Below are positions 45,979 through 57,512 of a stretch of DNA of 64,000 nt, in pieces. Within the stretch, counting starts at the first letter, position 1; each line of letters opens with the position of its first letter. The notes beneath the pieces were generated by a model. It made no database searches. It was given only the letters and a program-made list of their open reading frames with translations, and had not been told where the DNA came from. The translations under genes were made by a program, and so were the position numbers. The stretch is from Cladorrhinum sp. PSN259 (Eukaryota > Ascomycota > Sordariomycetes > Sordariales > Podosporaceae), in contig MU867082.1 in assembly GCA_033725935.1 (NCBI GenBank), positions 175,390 through 239,389 on the forward strand, given 5' to 3'.

Positions 45979-47378
45979 TTGTATGTTTTGATTCCCTTCT
46001 CTTCTTTTTTTAATTTTTTTTTTTGTAATTCTGGTGTGGGCTGTTTGGAGTTTGGAGTCTATGTAGGGATTCATGGCCGCTGTAACTGACAGCATCCGAT
46101 CGGCGTACCTGCAGCAAGTCGAATTCTGATAATATTATTTTTACACTTTTTTCTGATCACCTGTGTGATTGACTTCTGCACCTTAAAAGTATATCATTTG
46201 CTATTGACCCACTTGTAATCCCGTTAATGGTTGCATCACAAGAGTGTGTACACATAGGCTCAACAATTACTTTGGAAAGAGAAATTGCCCAAAGAGATAA
46301 TGATGGTGCCTGACGCCAACTCAACAATGACCACCTCACCTCCGGTTCACGGGCTGTGATCAGTCTGATGCCCAGGTGTGCTGAGTGCGAGTGGCCTGTG
46401 CGGGGTGTGAATCAATTGATGGAAGAGCTGCATCACTACATCCGTTTGTGCATCATCCATACATACATATGTCCCTTCTCCGATCTCAGCCTCATTTTCC
46501 CCCTCTTATCACAAGGATTTGTTGAATGTTGGCTCACGAGATTGCCAATAAACCCTGGAACTGGGAATTTGCCCAGTGCCCCGAGTCAATCTCAGGCTGC
46601 TGGTAGGTGGTTGCCATTGAACACTCACAAGGCCCAACCCCTCTAAATCTCTCGCTGTTGCTGCTCTCCCCTCACGCCCCTCCAGGCCCCCTGGTCGCCT
46701 GCCAACGCATTGGAAGACGGAAGAACGCCGCCATTATCCCCCGGTCCCTCTTCCACCACTTCTCTCGCTTCCCCTCTCTACCCCCCTAGGGGAGCCCAGC
46801 AACCTACCACTCGCAGCAAGCAGCGGGACCCATCCAACCTTGGAAACCGTGCCACATTATTCAACAGCATTTCTTCTTTTTCTGCTTGTTCAAATCGGTC
46901 AGGTCAACGATTTTTAAAAAATTCTTGCTCTTCTCACGTCAATCAACATTGCCAAAACCATAGCAATGTTTTTTTGGGTTTGAGAAACAAGGCGGAAATA
47001 TTTTATTTGTTGTCGACTCGACTTCGTCGTGGTTTTAACGAAACCACAACGAACCCCTCCACTCTCCTGTCACTAACCGATATCTCTCTTTCACATCTGC
47101 CCCTTCCCCGCCACTTCGGTTGCATCTCACAACAAGACCGAACCAGCGATCGATTACCACCCTTTTATACCTACCTCGACACGCAGCGGGCCCCTAGAAG
47201 GAGGTCGCCTTTTTGTCTCGACTCGACCAAATCGATCCGACCTTTCCGATTCTCCACGCGCGGGGTAGTTTTGTGTCCTCGAACGACGATCACAGTAACG
47301 CCATAGCTTGCTGCCGGACTTCGGTGCCGTTTTGCTTTTCTGCGGTCGCAACAATAATAAATAACACATCCCACCACC
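45979..47378. other. Intergenic upstream of the DUF7918-like gene
   Basis: No gene supported. The right half (about 46600-47378) is pyrimidine-rich and looks like a long promoter and leader. ORF 46710-47306 (198 codons) has a Ser/Pro/Arg leader-like composition, ends just before the gene and contains no recognised domain. Confidence 0.55.
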
Positions 47379-49323
47379 ATGCCTTGCTTCAAGGGCATCG
47401 CGGTGAGCATCCATGCCAATGGTGCCCCGGTGCCCGAGTATGGCATGCAGACGCAATCACGTCTCTCGAGGATTAACTCGTACATCCCGGTCCCTCAGCC
47501 AACGATCAACCCAAATACAAACAAGCCAGAGCCTTCCAAGTTTGCCATCTCAATCACCCTTCTGACACCCGGTCTGGCGATACCATACTCGACCCCCCAG
47601 GCCACAAAGTCGAACCCTCACCCGAAGCCCCAGTTTGTCGGCCACCTGCCCTCCACCACAGGAGAGCGGGGAAAGTATCATGGCGTTGTTAATCCCTACA
47701 TTCCCATGACCAACAGCGAGAATGAGACCATCGCCGCCTATATCTACTTTGACGGCCGACCTAAGGAGGAAGTCGCAACGCTTTTGCGGCCGGGTGAAGA
47801 AACGTGGGTCAACAGCAGATGGGTTCAGGTTCCTCTCTCGGAGGGCGGCGGCTTGGCCGAGCGTGAATTCCTCTTCCGCGAAGTCGGCCTCGAGCGCTGG
47901 CTTAATGGACTCGACCTTAAGGGGCACGATGCCGCGGAGAAGCTGGAAAAGCGTAGGCAAAAGTTTGAGAAGCGCAGGAGACGGCAAAAGCAGCTCGACG
48001 AAGCTGGGGCAGCCGGTCTGGTAGGTGCTGCTTCAAGCAGCCAATCTCAGAGCGGGGCCGGTGGTGCTCTTCGGTATGGCGCTGCAGATGAAGGAGCGCC
48101 CCTGGAGGCAGTCTTTGACGAGGATTCTTCTTCTGATGACGATGACGAGCCGCCTGAGGCGACAGGTCAGATTAAGGTCGCCATGTTCCGAGTTATTGCC
48201 TCGGGGGAGATCAAGAAGGGAGAATACTCGCCGCAGTTTGACGCCCACGACGATAGTGAGGATGAAGAAGGCAAGAAGGGTTCTAACGGGATCGATGCCG
48301 ATGTTGAGCATACCACTAGTTTTGCTAAGCCCAAGACGCTGGACCCCAAGACCATCAGCACCCAGACTGTTACTGGGATTGACGGGCCCGATAAACCTTA
48401 TGCCGTCTTTACATTCTTCTACCGTGGTGAACGTAAGTTTTTCTGTCCAATTGTATTGAAATCCCGCTTTTGCTAACATTTTTCTAGGCCAACTCCAGAA
48501 GATGGGCGTAATGGCGCCTCCAAAGCCACCTGTGGCATCGCCGACCGCTCTCAAACGACGTTCTGGCCAGGTTGATTTCTCGAACCTTGGTCCCCTGAAG
48601 ACCAGCGGTACCGTTGGATTCTCTACCTTCCGTGATCACAACCCCCAACCGGCGGGTCGCAAAAAGTCAAAGAAGAGCAACGGTTTGGGAAGCAATGCCA
48701 TGGATGCGGATAGCGATGAGGACGATGATGATGACAATGACGAAATTCTGGGCAAGATGGAGGACGTTGAAACTAAGTATGACAAGTCCAAGCTTGGACC
48801 TGAAGATGCCAAATTCACTGGCGAGTTGGCTGCTGGTGTTGATAGGATTAGGGTATGTTGTATCGTTGTTTTGGACTCTATCGATTCTCACTAACTCTTT
48901 CTACAGCTCAAGAGAGCCCACTCAGCAGACCCCGATAGTCTGGGCAGTCCGAAAAAGTCACCCAACCTTGATACTGGTGGTGATGCGGCAACTCCGCCTG
49001 ATGCTACGAAATCAGGAACTCCGTTATCAGCAACTGGTCTGGCAGGGATCTTTGGCAAGAGCTTGCCCGATGACAGCAGCAATATTGTTGGTAGCCCAAT
49101 GAAGAAGGCACGTCCCAGCGTTGGAGATATTGCAGGTGAATTAAAAGGTTCTGGACCAGCAGGATCAGCATCGGCGATCGGCGGAGCATCAGGTGCTTTC
49201 GCGCCCGCACTCGGGGATATACTCGCAAAGGTTGAGGCTTCTCAGGGGGGTCAGGGTCAAAAAGGGTTTGGTGGGATTGCGACGGAGACGCACCATGAGA
49301 TGATGGAAGAGGAGGAGTTGTAA
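47379..49323 (+). CDS. DUF7918-like protein, function unknown
   Basis: Exons 47379-48432, 48488-48852 and 48907-49323 give 611 residues (introns 55 and 54 nt; the first rebuilds FFYRGERQLQKMGVM, the second joins DRIR to LKRAHSADPD). The N-terminal half is a beta-rich domain (MPCFKGIAVSIHANGAPVPE, YHGVVNPYIPMTNSENETIA, AYIYFDGRPKEEV, FLFREVGLERWLNGLDL). It is closed by the conserved strand AVFTFFYRGERQLQKMG, which I associate with DUF7918 proteins of fungi. Between these lie a Lys/Arg helix (about 188-208) and Asp/Glu-rich stretches. The C-terminal half is Ser/Gly/Asp-rich with several basic clusters and SPKK/SPMKK sites, which suggests a nuclear protein. No enzymatic motif is visible. The gene model is firm; the family name is moderately sure. 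Confidence 0.8.
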
Positions 49324-52189
49324 CCTCGGGGAAATGAACGGGGTGGGCTGGATGAAATCTAAAACAAAAGGCTTTGGTGGGTATAGTTGTTGGGCACATT
49401 ATAAACTTTTCTTTTTTCTTTTTTTGCTTCTTTTTCAAGAGACTTCGCCATTCACGAATACTACACAATACGTACAACAAGCCGGAAAACGGGAGCGTTT
49501 ATGGGTGTTGAGGGACTGGGGGGATTTCGGGGGGAGGAAATAGGAGAAACAGGAAGATGGGGAAATAGGGGATTGGGCGGATGGGGACGGATTTGTTCTA
49601 GTGTAGGCGTTTTTGTTTACGAGGACGATGGAGTAGGGAATAAGGGGCGGGCGGGCGGCATTGTTCTTTATACAATATGAGGAACTTGAGAAACTTGGGG
49701 AACTCGGGGGAAGGGGGTTCAAGGGAAGAAGGTCTGGTGGTTTATACAAATAAGCTTGTTGAGGTTAACGTGTACCTCTGTAGCGGACTCTCTGACAGAT
49801 ACAGATGATGAGTGTGTGCAATGGATGAATTGGCAGCGAGGAGCAAGTCTGTGTGTGTGTGTGTTTGTGTGATTGTGTGTGACTCTGGAATGGATATATA
49901 TGTCTGTATGATACTGAAACTCAGTGAGTTGTGCGTGGCTGTGGCGGTGATTTGAATAGCGAGATACCATTATAAACATACCCGAAAGAAAAGAAAAGAT
50001 GAATAAAGTACCATATATGTATGTGATAAACGGGAAACAAAACCTCGTCAGCATCAGTTTTGCGAATTACCCATGCTCCAAAGTGTCTACAAAAGGAAAA
50101 AGGGGAAGCCCGAAACGACGCAAAAGGAGTGTCGAATAACTTTCTCTCTCCTTTTTTTTTTTTTTTTCTTTTCCTCGCATTCTTTATTCCTCTTTCTTCT
50201 CATCTTTATGAGGAGAATGTTAAACTTTCAACCCCCCCCCCTTTTTTTAAAAAAAAATAAATAAAAAAATATCTCTTCTTCAGAGCGTAGTTTTAATGAT
50301 TTTGTGCACACAAACAAAAGAGAGAGAGAGAGAGAGAGAGAATGAGATGCTTTGTTTCTTCTTTGCTCTCTTTTATATACATCTCTACTACTAGCAGGGC
50401 AAGTTGGCTTTCCCAAAGTCTGAATATCTCCTGGTTGGGATTTCAAGATGTAGAGAATCTTTGAATAGCTTCATTAATTAGGTTAGCGATAGATTATGCA
50501 TATTGGCCGTCAACTTGTGAGAAAGTTGGGGGCATTCAGGGGTGCGAGGACAATATTTCCCTCCTCAAGAGCATATGAGTGAAATGTTTGCATCCTGTAT
50601 GGGGTGCATGTGATTTCAAGCACGGCATACTTTTATTGACAAGCAAGGTGTGGAATGGGACAGGAACTTTTAGAGTTGAGGTTGGTGGCGGTCACATCAT
50701 AATAAGGGTTTTTGGTTGTTTCGAGATGTCAATCAATAGACAGTGAACAGTTTTGAAGCTTTTTGTCAAAGTCAGGTTTTAAATTTCCCTGGTCTGTATC
50801 TAAAACAACGCCTGATAAACAGCCACCAACGCTACTGCCCAACGAGGTAGCCAACATCACTGATCGATCGAATTTGAAAGCCCAAGATAATCTGAGCCAG
50901 GTAAACAGAGAGCAGGAAATGACTCCCTCCCTTCCAAGCCAACAAACTCGACACACTTGTCTCGTATGTCAGCCAGGTAGAGAGTTAGTTATCTGCCACC
51001 GGTATCGCCAATCCAGTCCAATCCAATCCAGAATGATGTTGCGTAAAAACCCCACGTTGGGCAGCTCGGGGGTAATGCAGTAAAAGCCTGGTGTAGGCTC
51101 CTTTCTTGCCACCCGTGCATCTGCCTGGATAGTACTTGATGTTGTTGATGATTATAAGAGCCTAAGATATCTTTTTCCCAATGTTAGCTTCTTGTGCAAA
51201 AAATAAGCATGGTATTGTGAAGAATTGGGTAGTGTATGTTACAACTCCAAACCTCTTACTTGAGATCACCAGCAGCTTTGCGCTATTAGTGAAACATCAA
51301 GCAAGAAAATTTGGAGTTGTACCAAAAGTCAGACTGTTGAGCTTGATAATTTTTTTTAATCAACATAGTATATTCTGTTGGCCGTTCTTAAGAGCAAAGG
51401 CTTGTCATCATTAAAGTATTGGGGGTAACATGTAAAGAAAAGGGTTGTTGTGTTCTTACCTTTTGGGTTTTGTGTTGTTGGAAAGAAGGTAAAAAAGGAA
51501 ACAAAAATCAAAATTTGGAGAGGGAGGAATTTTATCACGGGTGGGAAAAGAGTTTGGAAAAGCTTGGGAGGGTGCCGAGATCCACTTTTTTCGGGAGGGA
51601 GGTGGTACCGACGGGAGAAAGAGTGAATGGTACGGGTATTTGCATTAGGTATCTTACAAATCGTGTGATTGACTTGTGTTTATGGATTAGGGTGGCAACT
51701 TCTTTGATTACAACAATAGTGAATTGAAACAATCCTAGGTTCTGAGATTCTTTATGGAGGAATAACCAGCAAGTTGAAGCAGCAGTGGTGTGGTGACTGA
51801 TCCAGAGCTATTGTGCAGTGTTAATGATACTTGAAACTTACAATGATATTACGTGCATATCACATTACCCCACCAAATTTCAATCCGATCACCTCAGCCA
51901 TCTTCGGAACCAAAAGAAGCCACAACCCAGGTAACCGGAGCGGGGTCTAGTGGTGTGTGGTGGTGCTTTTGTTGTGGTTGCTTGTTGTGCTGCCTTGCCT
52001 GCCCGCCGGCCGGGTGTCTCAGCGAAGCTGGTGGAAGGTTGGGTATCGATCCATCAACTTATATTTCTCCAAAAGCTTCCTCCTCCCCCGCCTCCTTTAA
52101 CCACCACCACTACCACCGCTTGTCTCTCCCACCCACCAATTTTTTCCCCTCTTCTATTCTTCGACCAGAAAAGAAAAAACACAATCAAA
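49324..52189. other. Intergenic between the DUF7918-like gene and NTF2
   Basis: 2.9 kb without a supported gene. Contains GT alternation near 49850, long T runs at about 50153-50168, a GA repeat at 50319-50341 and short A/T runs. ORFs such as 50763-51083 and 51853-52197 show no domain. The last 300 bp are pyrimidine-rich leader of NTF2. Confidence 0.55.
50319..50341. repeat. GA dinucleotide microsatellite
   Basis: About eleven AG units; simple sequence in the intergenic region. Confidence 0.75.
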
Positions 52190-53066
52190 ATGGGTAAGTA
52201 AACCTTTGCTGCTTGATATTTTTGTTTGCGCACGCGCAGAAAGAGGGGCAGGGGGGCTGGTTGTTGCTTGTTGATAGGAAGGACAAACTAGAGAGAAAGA
52301 GGGTCGAAAGTTACCCCGCGATGCCATCATTTGGTGTTTTTGTCAGGCAATGACAAGCGCGGCAACGTTTGCGGAATAGATGCAATGCGCAGAGTTAAAT
52401 GTATCTGTAGATGGCTGTTTACTGACATGACTCTTTTATAGACTTCTCAGCTATCGCGAGTGAGTGCAACACCAGAAGAGTAACCTGATAATGAAGAGGG
52501 GGAAAGATCTAACGCGACAAATTCTTACCCCGCCGTTCAGCGCAATTCGTCAACCACTACTACACCACCTTCGATGCCGATCGCAAGCAGCTCGCTGCTC
52601 TCTACGTATGTGCCGACGTGACATATCATTTTTGAGGAATACATTGGCTGATACATCGGTTCTTGGTTACAGAGAGATGGCTCCATGTTGACCTTCCAGT
52701 CCGCTCAGAGCTTGGGCGCTAACAGCATCGCTGAGAAGCTCGCCGTAAGTAAACAACTTCGAGATGGTCAGATGGAGCCGTGTACTAAACCTTTCGTCTG
52801 CAGAGCCTTCCCTTTCAGAAGGTCGTTCACAAGATCAACGCTCTCGATGCTCAGCCCACCCCCACCGGCGGTATTGTCATCCTCGTCACTGGTCTTCTCC
52901 TTGTACGTCACACGACCTCGTTATTGTTTCCAGAGTCTGGGTTTGCTGACAGATAAACCCTTAGGTCGATGAGGAGCAAAACCCTCTCAGCTACTCCCAG
53001 TTCTTCCACCTTGCTCAGGACGCCCAGTCATGGTTCGTCCAGAACGACATCTTCCTCCTCGCCTAA
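52190..53066 (+). CDS. NTF2: Nuclear transport factor 2
   Basis: Six exons, 52190-52193, 52442-52459, 52541-52605, 52673-52744, 52804-52902 and 52965-53066, give 119 residues, slightly shorter than the usual 120-125. NTF2 carries Ran-GDP into the nucleus. The first coding exon is only ATGG and the second only 18 nt. The spliced protein begins MDFSAIATQFVNHYYTTF and continues with LAALYRDGSMLTFQ, KLASLPFQKVVHKINALDAQ, PTGGIVILVTGLLLVDEEQ and YSQFFHLAQDAQSWFVQNDI, the characteristic NTF2 cone-fold sequence ending FLLA. Introns are 248, 81, 67, 59 and 62 nt; all junctions keep frame. High intron density in a small highly expressed gene is common in filamentous fungi. The T at residue 8 depends on the exact donor of exon 2. 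Confidence 0.93.
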
Positions 53067-54336
53067 GTGTCCACAGAAGGACAGGATGATAGGACTTAGT
53101 TCAACTTAGAAGGGAAGTGAACGCAAGTTTACAGACCGAACGGTATTTTCCGGTTGGAAGGAGAGAGAGATTGCAGGGAGGATGATGGGGAAAGGGATCA
53201 ATAGCCCCTTGGAGGATCGCATTTGTTTTTTGTCGTCGTTTCCAGTTCACAGCTCTTTAGAAGATTAAGATATCTTTCGAAGAAAGAAGGTTGTGCAAGC
53301 TGTTTCTATGCATTTTGAGGTTTGAGGGTTGCTCATAGTGTAAAAGATATATCCAGGAGAAATGTTGAAATATGAGGGCCTTGTATAATCCGGGCTCCGG
53401 AGCGCCTCAAAACCAAGCATCTTGGCCGCGTAACACTTGGGTTGCGAAAACGTCAGCCAATGTGGCAGTTCCTAGAAGACCTCAAATCGGCTGCCTGATA
53501 CGGTCGGTCGGGTTGGATGTTGAAGCAAGTATTTAAAGGAGACTGACTGGGTCTCCCCGTCTGGTCGGGCCTTGAGTGCACACACCAACGTTTTGGAAGC
53601 TGTTTCGAAAAGTGACCAAAGAATCGAAAAAAAGAAGCTCCCAACGGAACACAGGCCGTCGCTTCCTTTCAGTGACAAACCAAATCCCTGGAAGCAAAGC
53701 CAAGAGACCAATCAACTGTGTCGATCAGCGGTCTGAGCAACCCCACCTGAGCACCTGCTTCCAAGACCCCAGCAGGAACTACCTGGGCTGGTCCATCCTG
53801 CGGGTGTCTTTTGCTTGCGCCAAAGCCCGCAACGAGCCACGAAGCCGGTGTACCGAAAAGGCAACGTGTGGCGCTAGGGATCTTTCCGCCTGCAACTGGA
53901 GCTTCCCTGACCTCACACTTCCATTGTTGGTCCCCCCCTCGGATCCATCCATCCATCCGCCATCAAGCTTTCTTTGACAACGAACGTACCACATACATAC
54001 GCACAACGTTACGAACACCTTTGCACGAACTACTACTTCTCTGATAAACATAACAAAGGGTCTTTTGTTTATTCAACTTGATCGGGGAATAAGGAGAGGG
54101 ATAAGAAATAAGCTATTGATCGATTGAATCGACTTACGTATCCCATTCCTCGTCTTCCGAAGCAACTTTTCTGCTGCTGCCGTCATCCCGCCGTTTTCGC
54201 TCGTCGTAACGATTATTCGAGATTCGTTTCACGGACACAGATATTTCCGCGTTGAAATTAAAGAGAGAGGAAGCCCGGGTCCGGCGACATTAGGATATCC
54301 GAAGCAGAGAAACCCGACCTACCAACGACCGCCAAG
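53067..54336. other. Intergenic between NTF2 and TVP18
   Basis: 3' flank of NTF2 and promoter of TVP18. ORF 53576-53977 and its reverse-strand shadows have no domain. No gene supported. Confidence 0.55.
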
Positions 54337-55073
54337 ATGACGTTGAAAGAGGAATTCGCGACGCGCAACTTCAGTATGTGTTTACTTCTTAGGATTGATG
54401 GGTCTCTGCTGTGAGGGAGTGGTGCTAATATGTTTGCGTGCGTAGGTATCTATGCGCAATGGTAAGCTCACTTTCCTCTCTTCCGGCGATGGCGGGCGCA
54501 ATATATAATACAGGACCGACAATCGTCTCCCGAAACGATTGAGATCAATCCAACTCGGCCCTCCGCCGAACCCTACACCATGATGCATTGGCAGATACTA
54601 ATCCCCGTCTCCCAGGCTCGGCGTCCTATGCATAATCCTCTGCCTAGCCCTAGGAATCGCAAACATTTTTACCTTCCATGTCCTGACGATCATCTTCTCT
54701 TGTCTCTGCATGTAAGTCTTGTAACCCCTTGATACACCCCTGTTTACACTCTTCTGACCTGTGAACGTACAGTGCCTCCGGGTTTGTAATCGTATTCGTT
54801 GAGATCCCGCTCCTCCTTCGCATCTGCCCTACATCCTCCTCGTTCGATGCCGCCGTCCGCAAGATCACCACAAACTACATGCGCGCTGGAACCTACGGCG
54901 TGATGGCTCTTCTCCAGTACATCAGTCTCGCCTTCAAAGTGACTTCTTTGATGGTTGCTGCCATCTTTTTGACGTTCACTGCGCTGTGCTATTTGTTGGC
55001 GGGCGTTAAGGGACAGGCTTTTGTGGGGAGCAAGACTTTGGGTGGTGCAGGTGTTGCTCAGATGATTGTATAA
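54337..55073 (+). CDS. TVP18: Golgi membrane protein Tvp18
   Basis: Four exons, 54337-54373, 54446-54461 (16 nt), 54616-54711 and 54773-55073, give 149 residues, the normal family length. Tvp18 is a small four-helix membrane protein of late Golgi vesicles, of unclear biochemical role. The spliced N-terminus MTLKEEFATRNFSIYAQWLG is characteristic and crosses two introns. Membrane segments are around 20-40 (VLCIILCLALGIANIF), 43-65 (LTIIFSCLCIASGFVIVFVE), 95-112 and 115-132 (SLMVAAIFLTFTALCYLLAG). The C-terminus GSKTLGGAGVAQMIV is also typical. All splice phases agree (1, 2, 2). The 16-nt exon is too short for standard ORF finding but is needed for SIYAQW. Confidence 0.93.
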
Positions 55074-55121
55074 AACACCGCAGTTGGGTGTTATCATGGC
55101 AAGGGATGGAGATTGACGGGA

Positions 55122-55139
55122 GGGGGGGGGGGGGGGGGG
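55122..55139. repeat. Homopolymer run of 18 G
   Basis: Uninterrupted G just after the TVP18 stop codon, in its likely 3' UTR or flank. Confidence 0.75.
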
Positions 55140-55726
55140 ATAAGGGGTGATGGTGCATGACAGCCGTAGCTTCCGGATAGAGGGAGATATGCGGCTCGAA
55201 AGGGAAGAGGAAAGGCCGGAACAGCACTGCCTTATGTGTGTGCGTGTGTTGTTGATTTCTCAAAGGAGACCTAGTATTTTTCTTGGTTCAAAAAAACGGA
55301 CGGACGGAAACTTTTGTTTGGAGGGGGTTTTATGGCGTCTGTTGGGATTGGGGTCTTTTCACTTTTTTGCTTGTCTTAACGATATGACTTAAACCCCTGA
55401 AGTCTTGTCAATTTTAGTACTGTTGTTATGAATTGCTTTCATTCTCCTTGGGGTCTTGTTTTTGTTTTGATGAGGGGTTCGCTCTTACTTTTGGTTTTCT
55501 ATCATAATGGGTGTAGGTTGGCGGATGAGCCAGACCATGTGACCAAAGTAGCAAGTAAACTGTTACAGTGGCATTTTGTTTACAGTTTCTCTTGTAGAAA
55601 TGCCTCTACATTTCGCTTACAACCTAACCCCCTTTACCGTATTTCTTCTATCCGTGTAATTCGAGTTTCATTTATGGCCTTTTTTTTCTTTCCAAGTATG
55701 TCTTGTATTATACAAACTGCCCTATT

Positions 55727-55750
55727 CTTTCTTTCTTTCTTTCTTTCTTT
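55727..55750. repeat. CTTT tetranucleotide microsatellite
   Basis: Six CTTT units in the convergent intergenic region. Confidence 0.75.
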
Positions 55751-55960
55751 CCAAATATTAACCCCTTACCGTATTTTCTATCCATTCGTTCGAGACTTTA
55801 GCTTTTATTCATGGCTTTCTTTCCATTATATGTGCTTGTACAGTACAATACAAACTGCCCCTTTTTTTTTCTATTTCTGTCACCACACACATCTCTCAAC
55901 TGATCGTACAAAAAAATTTCAATCCTGATTCATCTCCATTTTTTCAATTAAATTTTTTAT

Positions 55961-57205
55961 TTATTTAACTTCCTCACCATCATCTCTAAGCCTCAACTCA
56001 ACCAAGACGGTCGTGCCCAGCTGTCTCCAACCCGGTCTTTCCAGTCTGACTACGTCTATTTTCCCCCCCGAGTCTTGTTCAAGCTCCCTAACTATCCCCT
56101 CGATATCTCTGTTCCACCAGCACCCGTACTTGGCGTGATGTTCAGGCGCCCACTTGTCGAGCAGGCCGTTGACCCAGTCCCACCAGCCTCTGCCGTGCTC
56201 GAGGAGCAACATGCGGCCAGTACCGGGCTTCAATGCGCTCAGCATGTTTTTGAGTAGCCTTTTAGGGTCGTCGACTGAGCAGAGACCAAAGGTTTGGAGG
56301 ATTGTGTCGAATTTTTGTTGTTTTTGTTGTTGTGTGTACTCTGGAGGCGGGCTGGGTAAGTCGATGGTTTCTGCATCTGATAATACGAGACGGACTCTAT
56401 CGTCTACTGCCGAGACGACTGTTGATGGTTTTGTCTCGGGCATTGGTTCCGCGCGCTTCTTGCGCATTACCTTGTTCAAGCCCGGAACGTTTAGTCTTAC
56501 GCGGTCGCGGGCGAGGAGCAGCATGTCCGGACTGATATCGACGCCCGTGTAGGAGAGGACTTCGCCGTCCAGACCGCCTGGTTGCTTCTCCAGCTCGGTT
56601 ATTTGGCTGCCGTATTTCCTTGCCGGCCAGTTTAGGATCTTGGTGACGCGCTCGGCGTCGGATAGGTCCTCGGGGGAGATTACGGAGGTCCAGTCGTAGT
56701 AGGGGAGGTTGCGGCCTGTGCCGATTGCGACCTCAAGGACGTGGCCGCGGGCTTTGGAGGTTAGGTGTTTGCGGAGGGAGGTGATGCCGCCTAGTTTCTC
56801 GGGGACATCCAGGCGGGTGTCGAATTTCTTGGCCGAGATGTGGTCGTGGGAGCATGTCTGAGAGGTGTTGGTTTTGAGGGTGGAAGTTATGACTATGGAG
56901 ATGTAGGTGCCTATTAGGAGGGCAACGATGCCTGCTCCTATCAGGGGGAGTTTTCGTTGGGCGAATATTTCATTGAATGTTTCTGGGGTGTGGTTTGGTT
57001 TTGGTTTTGCAGGACGTGGTGAGTCGGTGGGACGGGGGTTTGGTGTGGGTGTGGGTGATGAGGTTAGAGGTTGAAGACGGCGTTTGGCTCTCAGCGGAGA
57101 GGAGAAATGGAGATTTCGTTTGAGGGTGTGAGATGAGAGGTGGTGAGAGACGGGATATGGAACATGTGGCCGTATTGGCGCTCGTAATATTATTCGGAAG
57201 GCCAT
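55961..57205 (-). CDS. OMS1: Oms1-like mitochondrial methyltransferase
   Basis: Single exon of 414 residues from the ATG at 57205. That start gives a textbook mitochondrial presequence: Arg-rich, no acidic residue in the first 60 (MAFRIILRAPIRPHVPYP, LKRNLHFSSPLRAKRR). One membrane span follows at about 86-108 (LPLIGAGIVALLIGTYIS). Then comes a class I methyltransferase: motif I HVLEVAIGTGRNLPYYDW (about 155-172), a VDISPDMLLLARDRV block, and FDTILQTFGLCSVDDPKRLL. The C-terminal part has MLLLEHGRGWWDWVNGLLDK and WNRDIEGIVRELE. Oms1 is an inner-membrane methyltransferase-like protein linked in yeast to respiratory complex assembly. The frame stays open 76 codons upstream with other ATGs, so a longer form cannot be excluded. 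It diverges from the IMPACT-domain gene over 307 bp. Confidence 0.82.
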   Translation of the reverse strand: MAFRIILRAPIRPHVPYPVSHHLSSHTLKRNLHFSSPLRAKRRLQPLTSSPTPTPNPRPTDSPRPAKPKPNHTPETFNEIFAQRKLPLIGAGIVALLIGTYISIVITSTLKTNTSQTCSHDHISAKKFDTRLDVPEKLGGITSLRKHLTSKARGHVLEVAIGTGRNLPYYDWTSVISPEDLSDAERVTKILNWPARKYGSQITELEKQPGGLDGEVLSYTGVDISPDMLLLARDRVRLNVPGLNKVMRKKRAEPMPETKPSTVVSAVDDRVRLVLSDAETIDLPSPPPEYTQQQKQQKFDTILQTFGLCSVDDPKRLLKNMLSALKPGTGRMLLLEHGRGWWDWVNGLLDKWAPEHHAKYGCWWNRDIEGIVRELEQDSGGKIDVVRLERPGWRQLGTTVLVELRLRDDGEEVK

Positions 57206-57512
57206 TGTGAGAGCTTTTGGTGGATATTGAAGCTCCCACCAGCTCTTGAATCTCATGTGAGTTGAAGGTTGTGAGAGGTTGTTGAATGCCCCACCATCAA
57301 AGAGCTCCCCACAGCCCACAGCTGCCTGCATGTTCTTGGCAGGCCCACTTGAGCAGACAGGGGTATCCTGATTCGTCTCAACGGCCCAAGATTCATCAAT
57401 CATTCCTTCCCCTTTCACATGTACATACGCCAACGACGATATTTTAACTTTGGCAGGGTTTTCTTATCAGTTAAATCTCTTGATTAAAGATCCATCTCGG
57501 GACATCATCAAG
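57206..57512. promoter_or_regulatory. Short divergent promoter OMS1 / IMPACT-domain gene
   Basis: 307 bp separate the chosen start codons. Most of it is also an open frame continuing upstream from OMS1, so part could be coding if a more distal OMS1 start is used. Confidence 0.5.

Larger units (their letters stand above)
55074..55960. other. Convergent intergenic region TVP18 / OMS1
   Basis: 3' flanks of two converging genes. Contains an 18-base G run (55122-55139) and a CTTT repeat (55727-55750). The pyrimidine-rich ORF 55428-55928 is Phe/Ser/Leu low complexity and rejected as a gene. Confidence 0.6.

Noticed and set aside
45358..46095. 245-codon open frame on the minus strand
   Set aside because: Pro/Ser/Ile-rich antisense of the seipin tail; no domain and no sensible start.
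46710..47306. 198-codon open frame upstream of the DUF7918-like gene
   Set aside because: Ser/Arg/Pro-rich composition typical of a pyrimidine-rich leader; ends just before the real start.
55428..55928. 166-codon Phe/Ser-rich open frame that could look like a membrane protein
   Set aside because: Arises from CTTT repeats and T-rich sequence in a convergent intergenic region.
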